33,105 nucleotides of DNA from Candidatus Gastranaerophilales bacterium. Lineage in GTDB: Bacteria > Cyanobacteriota > Vampirovibrionia > Gastranaerophilales > Gastranaerophilaceae. The stretch covers positions 1 to 33,105 of the forward strand of contig CALVAL010000016.1 of assembly GCA_944325535.1 (NCBI GenBank), given 5' to 3'. The translations under genes were made by a program, and so were the position numbers. Positions 24,641-31,248 of this stretch are shown in pieces. The notes beneath the pieces were generated by a model. The model was not told the origin of the DNA. It did not search any database and was given only the letters and a program-made list of their open reading frames with translations. How positions within the stretch are numbered: the stretch's first letter is position 1; every line of letters starts with the position of its first letter.

Positions 24641-24695
24641 ATATCCTTTCTCCCAATTAAATAGTAATGGAGGAATTAAGTTTTATTGGAAGAAA

Positions 24696-24914
24696 TTAGT
24701 TTTTATCGTCAATATAATCAGAATATTTTCCTAATACCCCTTTCATTTCAACTAGTACGGAATCCATTGCATATAATAGTCCGTTCATTTCTTTTTTAGC
24801 ATCAAAATTTTTAATATCCCATTCATCGTTAAGCTTATTACTAAGAGATTCTACTAAAACCTCTAAAGAATGTATAGGTGGAGCAATTTCTATAGGTAAA
24901 TCCTCTAATTTCAT
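24696..24914 (-). CDS. Small acidic orphan protein, 72 residues
   Basis: 72 residues, acidic, predicted all-helical (LEVLVESLSNKLNDEWD, MDSVLVEMKGVLGKY), with no family I know. AAGGAG stands well before the ATG, and a consensus promoter (24938-24966) lies just upstream, so expression is likely. It is divergent from a 51-residue AbrB-like gene across a 92-base control region with three GTTATAA octamers. The layout is like a small regulator with its target; no toxin motif is visible. Confidence 0.65.
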   Translation of the reverse strand: MKLEDLPIEIAPPIHSLEVLVESLSNKLNDEWDIKNFDAKKEMNGLLYAMDSVLVEMKGVLGKYSDYIDDKN

Positions 24915-24937
24915 AAAGATCTCCTTGTTTTAACATT

Positions 24938-24966
24938 GTTATAACATAGTAATAACTCACTGTCAA
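24938..24966 (-). promoter_or_regulatory. Promoter of the 72-residue gene
   Basis: On the minus strand a perfect TTGACA (24966-24961), a 17-base spacer and TATAAC (24943-24938) are seen. The -10 lies inside the palindrome TGTTATAACA (24937-24946), so a regulator bound there would block the polymerase. Confidence 0.75.
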
Positions 24967-24973
24967 GCAGAAT

Positions 24974-24993
24974 TGTTATAATACGGTTATAAC
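24974..24993 (+). promoter_or_regulatory. Extended -10 of the AbrB-like gene with GTTATAA octamers
   Basis: TGTTATAAT (24974-24982) is a perfect extended -10 for the plus strand; the -35 is poor. GTTATAAT (24975-24982) and GTTATAAC (24986-24993), with GTTATAAC at 24938-24945, are three copies of one octamer, candidate autoregulatory sites. Confidence 0.5.
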
Positions 24994-25006
24994 GAGAGGA
25001 TACAGA

Positions 25007-25162
25007 TTGAAAAAGCTTACTCAAATAGGAAATAGTTTTGGTCTTATTATCCCTAAGCCTTTTTTAGAAGCAATGGGAATAAATCCTGTGCTTGATAAAA
25101 TCGAAGTTGAGCTTGAAAATAAGGTCTTGAAGATCAAAAAGGCTGATAAACCTAATTCATAG
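25007..25162 (+). CDS. AbrB/MazE-like swapped-hairpin DNA-binding protein, 51 residues
   Basis: A TTG at 25007, six bases after GAGAGGA, opens a 51-codon frame. KKLTQIGNSFGLIIPKPFLEAMGI followed by DKIEVELENKVLKIKKA is the SpoVT-AbrB swapped-hairpin pattern: TQIGNSFGLIIPK matches the common T-x-x-G-N-S-x-G-v-x-I-P-k block. Such proteins are transcription regulators or antitoxins. No toxin gene follows: the frame ends at 25162 and overlaps the convergent glycosyltransferase stop by 11 bases. The divergent 72-residue gene is its natural partner or target. Confidence 0.78.
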   Translation: MKKLTQIGNSFGLIIPKPFLEAMGINPVLDKIEVELENKVLKIKKADKPNS

Positions 25163-26210
25163 CATTTTTAAGATAATTTTCACAAGCTTTTTGCTGTGTA
25201 TAATTTAAGATTGTATTATAGCAATTATCAAGGATTTTATCTTGAGTATTTGAATTTAAGATTTTTTCAATAATATCATCTGACCAAAAATAACCATTCT
25301 CATTATTTTTTAAAATCCCTGCTACAGCTTCATTTTCGGAACAAATTGTTATACATCCTGATGCCATAGCCTCTAAATATACCATCCCAAACGTTTCATT
25401 TTTACTAGGCAGTGCAAAAATATCCGATTTTCGCATTTGAGCTATAACTTCGCTATTTTTTATATGACCTAAAAATTTTGGCTTATTTGATATTTTTCTA
25501 AGATTTTTTAGTTCCACTCCATCCCCTGCAATTACAAGTTCTACAGGCAAATTTTCACAAGCCCTTATCACCTTATCTACATTTTTTCTTTTTATCAAAT
25601 TTGCACATACAAATACTCTTGGAGGATTATTGGGTCTCCATTCGCGTTTAATGATTTCAACGTTAATTCCAGAATAACAAACAAAAGTCTTATTTTCATA
25701 TTCAGGAAATAATTTGAGGAATTTATTTTTTATCACCTCAGATCTGCAAGCTATTTTTTTTGCGTTTTTATAAGCTTTTTTTAATTCGGATTTGAAATAA
25801 AAAGAATATATGGGATTTGTTAAGACTTCTAAATCTGATACATGCACAGCTGCTATAAATGGATATTCGAGCTTGTTTGCAAAAATAACCCCGCTTGGCA
25901 TATGAGCAAATACTATATCTGGATTATATTTACCCCCATTGTATTTACCCAAATTGTATTTACCCCTAATTTTGTTTTTTATGTTTCCTAAAAAAGGAAG
26001 AAAATAATTTATATTCTCAACTTCATCATAAATTCCACTTTTATAAAACGGCTTTTTTCTTATAAAAGAATTGAATAAAAAATTTGGCTTAATTATTTTT
26101 ACAGAATGTCCCAAATCCCTCCAGCCATCGACAAATTGTTTAATTGTCTTTGGTGTGTATTTTTCAACATCCTTTATTGGGTATAAATCAGTTATTACAA
26201 GTATATTCAT
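25152..26210 (-). CDS. Glycosyltransferase family 4 (GT-B fold)
   Basis: 352 residues. N-terminal Rossmann half (NILVITDLYPIKD), then PDIVFAHMPSG, and a C-terminal nucleotide-sugar half with PPRVFVCANLIKRKNVD, ELVIAGDGVE, and the EX7E block ALPSKNETFGMVYLEAMASG. These retaining enzymes move a sugar from a nucleotide donor to glycan or lipid acceptors. An in-frame 15-bp triplication encodes GKYNL, GKYNG, GKYNP just before PDIVFAH. The start overlaps the permease stop by one base (TAATG), so the genes are coupled. Confidence 0.9.
   Translation of the reverse strand: MNILVITDLYPIKDVEKYTPKTIKQFVDGWRDLGHSVKIIKPNFLFNSFIRKKPFYKSGIYDEVENINYFLPFLGNIKNKIRGKYNLGKYNGGKYNPDIVFAHMPSGVIFANKLEYPFIAAVHVSDLEVLTNPIYSFYFKSELKKAYKNAKKIACRSEVIKNKFLKLFPEYENKTFVCYSGINVEIIKREWRPNNPPRVFVCANLIKRKNVDKVIRACENLPVELVIAGDGVELKNLRKISNKPKFLGHIKNSEVIAQMRKSDIFALPSKNETFGMVYLEAMASGCITICSENEAVAGILKNNENGYFWSDDIIEKILNSNTQDKILDNCYNTILNYTQQKACENYLKNAMN
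25927..25971 (-). repeat. Three tandem 15-bp units inside the glycosyltransferase gene
   Basis: TATTTACCCCCATTG, TATTTACCCAAATTG and TATTTACCCCTAATT follow head to tail. The length is a multiple of three, so copy change would keep the frame and vary a GKYN-x linker in the N-terminal domain. Confidence 0.8.
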
Positions 26211-27082
26211 TAAACGTCCGTATACTTGCCCCTTTCAAAGCAAAAAATATTAATTAAAGAAAATAACATTACAACAATCAATAATACAACCGCAAGGGCT
26301 GAAGCATAGCCCAAATCCAAATTCTCAAAAGCTCGCTCATAAATATAATAGACAATGGTTTTAGTCGAATTTAAAGGACCGCCCTTTGTCATTACATAAA
26401 TTTCAGCAAAAACTTTCATAGCTGAAATTGTACTAATTGTTGAGACTAAAGCAATCGTAGGCATTATATGAGGAATAGTAACTGTCAAATGTTTTTGGAA
26501 AAAATTAGCTCCATCAATATCACAAGCCTCATACAAGTCTTGAGGTACACTCATTAATGATGCTAAATAAATCATCATATAATATCCAATCCCCTTCCAA
26601 ATAGTAACTATTGCAACAGAAAACAAAGCCCACTTTGTATCAACAAGCCAGCCTATAGAATCAATATTAAAAATTGATAAAATATAATTCAAAATTCCTT
26701 GAGTTGCATAAAGCCACTTAAAAGCAATCGCAGCAACAACGATTGAAACAATTACAGGTAAATACAAAAGTATTTTATATAATGTTATACCCCTAATTTT
26801 TTGATTAATCAAAATTGCCAAAAACAATGGAAAAGTAACCAAAAAAGGTACTGCAATTATTAAATACATAAACGTATTGAACATAACCTTATAAAAAATA
26901 GGCTCTTTAAATAATTTTATATAATTATCCACTCCACAAAAATTTGGATTATAAAGACTTGATGAATAATCAAAAAAGCTAAGTCCAAATGTTTGAAAAA
27001 ACGGTATAAAAAAGAACACTATTAATACCGCTGCTGCAGGTAATATAAACAAATATGGCGTATATTTTTTATAATAATTCAT
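26210..27082 (-). CDS. ABC sugar transporter permease, MalF/UgpA type
   Basis: 290 residues with six membrane helices. The EAA loop that docks to the ATPase is YEACDIDGANFFQKHLTVTIP near 184-204. The N-terminal PYLFILPAAAVLIVFFFIPF start and GGPLNSTKTIVYYIYE block are typical of the first permease of carbohydrate-uptake (CUT1) systems. No MalG-type partner, binding protein or ATPase is encoded nearby; the downstream gene is a glycosyltransferase. The rest of the transporter must be elsewhere or lost. Substrate unknown. Confidence 0.9.
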   Translation of the reverse strand: MNYYKKYTPYLFILPAAAVLIVFFFIPFFQTFGLSFFDYSSSLYNPNFCGVDNYIKLFKEPIFYKVMFNTFMYLIIAVPFLVTFPLFLAILINQKIRGITLYKILLYLPVIVSIVVAAIAFKWLYATQGILNYILSIFNIDSIGWLVDTKWALFSVAIVTIWKGIGYYMMIYLASLMSVPQDLYEACDIDGANFFQKHLTVTIPHIMPTIALVSTISTISAMKVFAEIYVMTKGGPLNSTKTIVYYIYERAFENLDLGYASALAVVLLIVVMLFSLINIFCFERGKYTDV

Positions 27083-27211
27083 AAACTAATTATCACATTC
27101 AATTAAAATATGGTCAATACTGAATTAAATCCAAAAAGGTTAAATGATTCAAAATATTAAGTTATGTAAATTTTCATAAAAAATAGACTTATGGAAGGAT
27201 GCAAAATAGTA

Positions 27212-27217
27212 TATAAT
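27212..27217 (+). promoter_or_regulatory. -10 element before the 27263 gene
   Basis: A perfect TATAAT with a poor -35 (TTATGG, 27189-27194, 17-base spacer) stands 45 bases before the ATG. Confidence 0.4.
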
Positions 27218-27262
27218 AAGTGTATATAAGTATATTATTAAACAACAAAAAGAGAACAGAAT

Positions 27263-27739
27263 ATGAGTACAGCTGAATCAATCGGGCCATATTCTCCGAC
27301 GACAATATACGGACAATTGACGTCGCCGTTTACGCCCAAATTAGTTTCAATAAATTCTCATACGCCTTTTGACAAAACAAACGAAGAAGAGTCAAAGGTA
27401 TTTTCTCGTGATTATTTTGAAGGCAGACCAGTGGCAAGAATGAAGTATTCATTGCCAGAAACAGCACCTGCAGAAATAACTAAATATCAACCAGAACAAC
27501 AAAATTCAAATAATACTAATAATGATACAAAGCAAAGTGAAAAGCCTCAGACAGAATTAACTGCATTTTCTATGTCTGCAACATCATCAAGTGATATTGT
27601 GAAAAGCTCATTAAAACAAGGTTATTCAACTGAACAAGCTGTTGTAATTAGCAAGGCTCAAAGTGCTTATCAAAGGAGCGCAACATTAACAAAAGATCCT
27701 GTTGGCGTATTAGGCTCTTGCAATTATATGGTTTCTTAA
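27263..27739 (+). CDS. Small orphan protein with Gln/Asn/Ser-rich linker
   Basis: 158 residues, soluble, no family recognised. It has an N-terminal Pro/Thr/Ser-rich half, a low-complexity middle (about 78-95, Gln/Asn) and a helical C-terminal part (SDIVKSSLKQGYSTEQAVVISKAQSAY). The ribosome site is weak (AGAG). It lies upstream of the oxidoreductase operon but has a promoter-like element in its own 5' region, and a further promoter follows it, so it is probably an independent unit. Confidence 0.6.
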   Translation: MSTAESIGPYSPTTIYGQLTSPFTPKLVSINSHTPFDKTNEEESKVFSRDYFEGRPVARMKYSLPETAPAEITKYQPEQQNSNNTNNDTKQSEKPQTELTAFSMSATSSSDIVKSSLKQGYSTEQAVVISKAQSAYQRSATLTKDPVGVLGSCNYMVS

Positions 27740-27759
27740 TTTGATAAATTTCTTAATCT

Positions 27760-27789
27760 TTGCAATCTACAATGTTTTTGTAGTAAAAT
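27760..27789 (+). promoter_or_regulatory. Promoter of the oxidoreductase operon with nested inverted repeats
   Basis: TTGCAA (27760-27765), an 18-base spacer and TAAAAT (27784-27789). CTACAA (27767-27772) and TTGTAG (27778-27783) form an inverted repeat in the spacer. AATCTAC (27764-27770) also pairs with GTAGATT (27796-27802) across the start site. This suggests operator control. Confidence 0.5.
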
Positions 27790-27822
27790 GTTATCGTAGA
27801 TTTTTAAGGGAAGGTTAAGAAT

Positions 27823-28917
27823 ATGGTAAACAAACTTATTAAGGAAGACACTAGAATGTTCCTTACTGGAAATGAAGTGTTAGCTTATGCTGCTAATTCA
27901 GCAGAAGCAGAATTCATGTATGGTTATCCAATCACACCTCAAAACGAAATTATGCACACTTGGTGTAAATTATTACCAAAAACTGGTGCAGGATTTTTAC
28001 AAACTGAGGATGAAATTTCAGCAGGATTTTCAACAATCGGCGGTATTTTAGCTGGTAAAAGAGCATTTACGGCTACAGCTGGACCTGGAAATGTTATTAT
28101 GCAAGATGCTCAATCAATGGCTGAAATGATGAGAATACCGTTTGTATGCGCAGTTATGCAAAGAGGCGGACCTTCTACAGCTACAGTTATTTATGCACAA
28201 CAAGAAACAAGATTAACATGTTATGGTGGCAATGGCGAAGGTTTCAGAATTGTATACTCAACAGCCGGTCACCAAGATTTATATGATTATATGATTAAAG
28301 CTTTCAATACAGCTTGGAAATATCGTTTCCCAACTTATGTATTAGCTGATGGTTACCAAGGTAAGATGAGAGAACCTGTAATGTTATACGACCCTGCTAG
28401 TCGTGGTATTACTATGGTTCCTACTGAAAAAGCTTTACTTGGCCCTGGAGAAATCGGTGTTGATAGAAAATCAACTCATATGAGAAATACATATAATATG
28501 GAAGAAGAGCTTATGGAAGTTCTTGAAGGATATCAAGCTGATTACGAAAAAATGTCAGAAGAAGTTCAAGAATGGGAAGAATATAAAGCAGAAGATGCTG
28601 AAATTCTTGTAATCGCTCATGGTATCGTTGCACGTTCAGCAAGAACCGCTATCGATGAATTAAGAGCTAAAGGAATTAAAGCAGGCTTATTCAGACCAAT
28701 TACAATAAGACCGCTTGCGGTTAAACCTCTTAGAGCAGCAGTTTCAAGAGCTAAGAAAATTCTATTTACTGAATCAGCTAATGGTCAATTAGCACAAATG
28801 GTATTAGAAAAATTATATGGCTTGACTACACCTTATGATACTCTATTCAAGATGGGTGTTGGTGTAACAGGTGATGATATTGTTAAAAAAGTTGAGTCAA
28901 TGGCAGTAGCTGTATAG
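27823..28917 (+). CDS. korA: 2-oxoacid:ferredoxin oxidoreductase, alpha subunit (KorA/VorB type)
   Basis: 364 residues covering the pyrimidine-side TPP domain and the transketolase C-terminal domain in one chain. GNEVLAYAANSAEAEFMYGYPITPQNEI is the family's N-terminal block; TATAGPGNVIMQDAQSMAEMM and QRGGPSTATVIYAQQ follow. It works with the beta, gamma and delta subunits encoded downstream to cleave a 2-oxoacid to acyl-CoA and CO2 with reduction of ferredoxin, or the reverse. Whether the substrate is 2-oxoglutarate, a branched-chain 2-oxoacid or another cannot be read here, so the symbol names the family. GAAGG precedes the ATG. Confidence 0.88.
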   Translation: MVNKLIKEDTRMFLTGNEVLAYAANSAEAEFMYGYPITPQNEIMHTWCKLLPKTGAGFLQTEDEISAGFSTIGGILAGKRAFTATAGPGNVIMQDAQSMAEMMRIPFVCAVMQRGGPSTATVIYAQQETRLTCYGGNGEGFRIVYSTAGHQDLYDYMIKAFNTAWKYRFPTYVLADGYQGKMREPVMLYDPASRGITMVPTEKALLGPGEIGVDRKSTHMRNTYNMEEELMEVLEGYQADYEKMSEEVQEWEEYKAEDAEILVIAHGIVARSARTAIDELRAKGIKAGLFRPITIRPLAVKPLRAAVSRAKKILFTESANGQLAQMVLEKLYGLTTPYDTLFKMGVGVTGDDIVKKVESMAVAV

Positions 28918-28955
28918 AGTTTAGGAGTTTAGAAGTTGAGTAGTTTAGAAGAAAT
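28917..28955 (+). repeat. Left end of the S23 element
   Basis: 39 bases starting in the korA stop codon and covering the ribosome site, TTG start and first codons of the S23 gene. The reverse complement of 30826-30864 is identical at 38 of 39 positions. The sequence is built of GAGTTTAG / AGAAGTTGAG steps. Confidence 0.85.
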
Positions 28956-29328
28956 TAAAACTTATTCATATAGTTTCGAAAAGCTTATTGTTTGGCAAAA
29001 GTCAATAGAATTAGCTAAAAGAATCTACTCAACAACTTCACAATTCCCAAAAGAAGAAACCTATGGATTGTCATCTCAAATCAGAAGAGCTGTAGTTTCG
29101 ATATCTTCAAATATTGCAGAAGGGTATGTAAAATCTTCAGCTAAAGAACAAGTAAGATTTACTGAAATTGCATATGGCAGTCTAATGGAGGTCTTGAGTC
29201 AGGTAATTATAGCAAATAAAATTGGATATATTATTGAAGATGATTATTTGATTTTAAGACAAGATATTGAAGAAATTTCAAGGATGCTAAATGCTCTAAG
29301 AAATTCACAAATAGAGAAGCAAGATTAG
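28936..29328 (+). CDS. S23-type four-helix-bundle protein inserted in the oxidoreductase operon
   Basis: 130 residues, TTG start with AGGAG eight bases upstream (28923-28927). FEKLIVWQKSIELAKRIYSTT, FPKEETYGLSSQIRRAVVSISSNIAEG and EIAYGSLMEV are the signature of the 23S-intervening-sequence protein family, which forms four-helix-bundle pentamers. In several bacteria the family is encoded by intervening sequences inside 23S rRNA genes; many stand-alone copies exist and the function is unknown. Here it lies between the alpha and beta subunit genes and is flanked by repeat ends (28917-28955 and 29355-29393), one of which occurs again in a gene-less copy at 30781-30864. Confidence 0.9.
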   Translation: MSSLEEIKTYSYSFEKLIVWQKSIELAKRIYSTTSQFPKEETYGLSSQIRRAVVSISSNIAEGYVKSSAKEQVRFTEIAYGSLMEVLSQVIIANKIGYIIEDDYLILRQDIEEISRMLNALRNSQIEKQD

Positions 29329-29354
29329 TTTAATAGATGAGCGAAGCGAATTTA

Positions 29355-29393
29355 AATTCTTCTCAACTCATAAACTTATAAACTTCTCAACTA
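29355..29393 (+). repeat. Right end of the S23 element
   Basis: AATTCTTCTCAACTCATAAA continues into CTTATAAACTTCTCAACT. It is roughly inverted relative to the left end (TTCTCAACT against AGTTGAG). It recurs in composite repeat copy 1 (19920-19951) and, diverged, in copy 2 and in the gene-less copy. Confidence 0.75.
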
Positions 29394-29418
29394 TTCAAAT
29401 TTAAAAAAGGAGATGAAT

Positions 29419-30171
29419 ATGTCAGAAATATTAACACTTCCTCCAAATTTACCAAAATCTCAAAATGCTGAGGTTGGAGCAAGTAAATTCTGTCCAGGAT
29501 GCGGACATGGTATAACACTAAAAGCACTTGGAAATGCTATCGATGAGTTAGGTATTAAACAAAAAACAGTATTCGGATGCGATATTGGATGTTCTTTATT
29601 ATCTTGGAACTACATGGACTTAGATACTGTACAGACTCACCATGGTAGAACAACTCCTGTCATTTATGGCGTAACAAGAGCTAATCCAGAAGCAATTGGT
29701 ATTGCTTATATGGGTGACGGTGGCGGACTTGCTATTGGTGCTCAACACTTAGTAAACGCTACAGTTCGTGGTGAAAGAATGATGATAGTTGTTGTAAATA
29801 ACACTAACTATGGTATGACAGGTGGACAAATGTCACCTACTACAATGCCTGGTCAAAAAACTGAAACAACTCCATATGGTCGCGACTGTGATGTTACAGG
29901 TAAACCTGCTAAAGCTGCTGAAATGGTTGCAGCAATTGCTGACCCTGCTAAATCATACGTTGCAAGATCTACTGTTTCAAATGTTATCAAACTAAAATCA
30001 GCATTTGTAAAAGGGCTTAAGAATGTTCAAAACGGTGGTTTCTCATTCATCGAAGTATTATCAATTTGTCCTTTGAACTGGAGAACTAATAACTACGATA
30101 CATTCGCAAGACTTCAACAAATGGAAGAATTCTTTGAAGTAAAAGAATTTTTAGTACCTGAGAATGTATAA
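29419..30171 (+). CDS. korB: 2-oxoacid:ferredoxin oxidoreductase, beta subunit (TPP-binding)
   Basis: 250 residues from the ATG at 29419. An ATG two codons earlier (29413) touches the AAGGAG ribosome site, so the second is preferred. C25 and C28 in KFCPGCGHGI are cluster ligands of this subunit class. GIAYMGDGGGLAIGA with VVVNNTNYGMTGGQMSPTT is the TPP/Mg2+ motif. The tail FSFIEVLSICPLNWRTN matches the KorB/VorA-type end. It is normally directly next to the alpha gene; here the S23 element separates them by about 500 bases. Confidence 0.9.
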   Translation: MSEILTLPPNLPKSQNAEVGASKFCPGCGHGITLKALGNAIDELGIKQKTVFGCDIGCSLLSWNYMDLDTVQTHHGRTTPVIYGVTRANPEAIGIAYMGDGGGLAIGAQHLVNATVRGERMMIVVVNNTNYGMTGGQMSPTTMPGQKTETTPYGRDCDVTGKPAKAAEMVAAIADPAKSYVARSTVSNVIKLKSAFVKGLKNVQNGGFSFIEVLSICPLNWRTNNYDTFARLQQMEEFFEVKEFLVPENV

Positions 30172-30201
30172 TCATAATAGAAATAATTTGGAGAATATAA
30201 A

Positions 30202-30765
30202 ATGGCAAGAACAAAAATAGTATTAGCAGGTGAAGGCGGACAAGGCGTTCAATCTATCGCTAAAATTCTTGTAGAAGCTGGATATGAAGCTGGAAAACAA
30301 GTTCTTTATATTCCAAACTTCGGTGTAGAACAAAGAGGCGGTGTATCAATTGCTTTCTGCCAAATCGCTGATGAAAGAATCGGTGAGCCTCGTTATTCTA
30401 AAGGTGATATTATTATCATGCTATCAGATAGAGCTATCGATAGATGCGAGACTTATGTTGATGAAAACTCAACTGTTGTATATGATACATCAGTATGTAG
30501 CAAAAAACCTACTGTTAAATGTAAACGTGTAATTGGTATCGATGCTAATAAAATCGCGAATGAAAAATTAAGTGCAAGAGTATTTAACATCATTATCTTA
30601 GGTGTATTGCTTGCAGCTACTAATGTACTTGAATTAAGCGATATTAAAAACGCTATGGAAATGGCATTAGGTAAGAAATTTGATGCTAAGCCTGAACTAA
30701 GAGATTTGAACTACAAAGCTCTTGAAATGGGTATGAATATGATTACCGAAAAAATTGGAGTTTAA
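30202..30765 (+). CDS. korC: 2-oxoacid:ferredoxin oxidoreductase, gamma subunit
   Basis: 187 residues, catalytic-domain fold of POR/KOR gamma subunits: AGEGGQGVQSIAKILVEAGY at the start, then IPNFGVEQRGGVSIAFCQIA and the SKGDIIIMLSD block. It forms the CoA-side domain of the complex. TTTGGAG precedes the ATG, 30 bases after the beta gene, so translation is linked. A gene-less copy of the S23 repeat follows it. Confidence 0.92.
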   Translation: MARTKIVLAGEGGQGVQSIAKILVEAGYEAGKQVLYIPNFGVEQRGGVSIAFCQIADERIGEPRYSKGDIIIMLSDRAIDRCETYVDENSTVVYDTSVCSKKPTVKCKRVIGIDANKIANEKLSARVFNIIILGVLLAATNVLELSDIKNAMEMALGKKFDAKPELRDLNYKALEMGMNMITEKIGV

Positions 30766-30780
30766 AAAGTAGATAAGAGG

Positions 30781-30864
30781 ATAAGTTTAGAAGTTTATGA
30801 GAAGTATTATTTTTAATAAATTAAAATTTCTTCTAAACTCCTCAACTTCTAAACTCCTAAACTC
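30781..30864 (-). repeat. Gene-less (deleted) copy of the S23 element, inverted
   Basis: On the minus strand, 30864-30826 matches the S23 left end at 38 of 39 bases. After about 20 AT-rich bases, 30805-30781 resembles the right end (CTTCTCATAAACTTCTAAAC). The two ends without the 360-base middle make a MITE-like derivative about 84 bases long, in opposite orientation to the full element. Confidence 0.8.
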
Positions 30865-30882
30865 AAATAAGAAAGGATAAAA

Positions 30883-31161
30883 ATGTCACAAGAAAAGAAA
30901 GAATATAAAGGTTATAAAATCGAAGGCGTTGGCAAAGGAAAAGCTGACTACTACGTTTATACAGACTTATGCAAGGGATGTGGTCTTTGTATCGCAAAAT
31001 GCCCTATGAACAAAGCAGGAAAAAAATGTTTGCAATGGTCTAAAGAAGTTGGACTATATCAAACTCCTGCAGTTGCTCCGGATCCTGAAATTTGTATCGC
31101 TTGCGGAGCTTGTGCGATGACCTGTCCTGACAGTGCAATAAGAATTGAGAAAAGACAGTAA
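30883..31161 (+). CDS. korD: 2-oxoacid:ferredoxin oxidoreductase, delta subunit (2x[4Fe-4S] ferredoxin)
   Basis: 92 residues. Two cluster motifs: C30, C33, C36, C40 (CKGCGLCIAKCP) and C71, C74, C77, C81 (CIACGACAMTCP). It transfers electrons from the TPP subunit to free ferredoxin. In many genomes the delta gene comes first (D-A-B-C); here it is last and separated from the gamma gene by the gene-less repeat. AAAGGA precedes the ATG. The operon ends at the terminator at 31180. Confidence 0.92.
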   Translation: MSQEKKEYKGYKIEGVGKGKADYYVYTDLCKGCGLCIAKCPMNKAGKKCLQWSKEVGLYQTPAVAPDPEICIACGACAMTCPDSAIRIEKRQ

Positions 31162-31179
31162 ATAACCGAGGATAATAAG

Positions 31180-31219
31180 AAAAAAGCTGAGGATGTTTAA
31201 TTACACTCTCGGCTTTTTT
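31180..31219 (+). terminator. Intrinsic terminator of the oxidoreductase operon
   Basis: AAAAAAGCTGAG (31180-31191) pairs with CTCGGCTTTTTT (31208-31219), with one G-U, a 16-base loop and a T run inside the 3' arm. Confidence 0.85.
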
Positions 31220-31236
31220 GTTTCAAGAAATTAAGG

Positions 31237-31242
31237 TATAAT
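31237..31242 (+). promoter_or_regulatory. -10 element six bases before panE
   Basis: A perfect TATAAT ends six bases before the panE ATG (31249), so transcription would begin at the start codon. No Shine-Dalgarno is close. The -35 region falls in the preceding terminator's T run and is weak. Confidence 0.4.
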
Positions 31243-31248
31243 AGTTCT

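Larger units (their letters stand above)
24370..24695. other. 326-base region between two small orphans
   Basis: The region contains a strong minus-strand hairpin terminator (24573-24614) and a 15-codon reading frame with a good ribosome site that stops inside the hairpin (24593-24640). A 60-codon minus-strand frame (24474-24656, one hydrophobic segment, TTG start) also crosses the hairpin and is doubtful. The stretch 24370-24473 holds no recognisable element. Confidence 0.5.

Noticed and set aside
24474-24656. 60-residue minus-strand membrane protein with a TTG start
   Set aside because: The frame runs through a strong terminator hairpin, and its GGAGAAAGG site better serves an ATG in another frame; kept only as a remark.
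25927-25971. CRISPR-like array
   Set aside because: Units are 15 bp, directly adjacent with no spacers, and in frame within a gene; no CRISPR array or cas gene was seen in the window.
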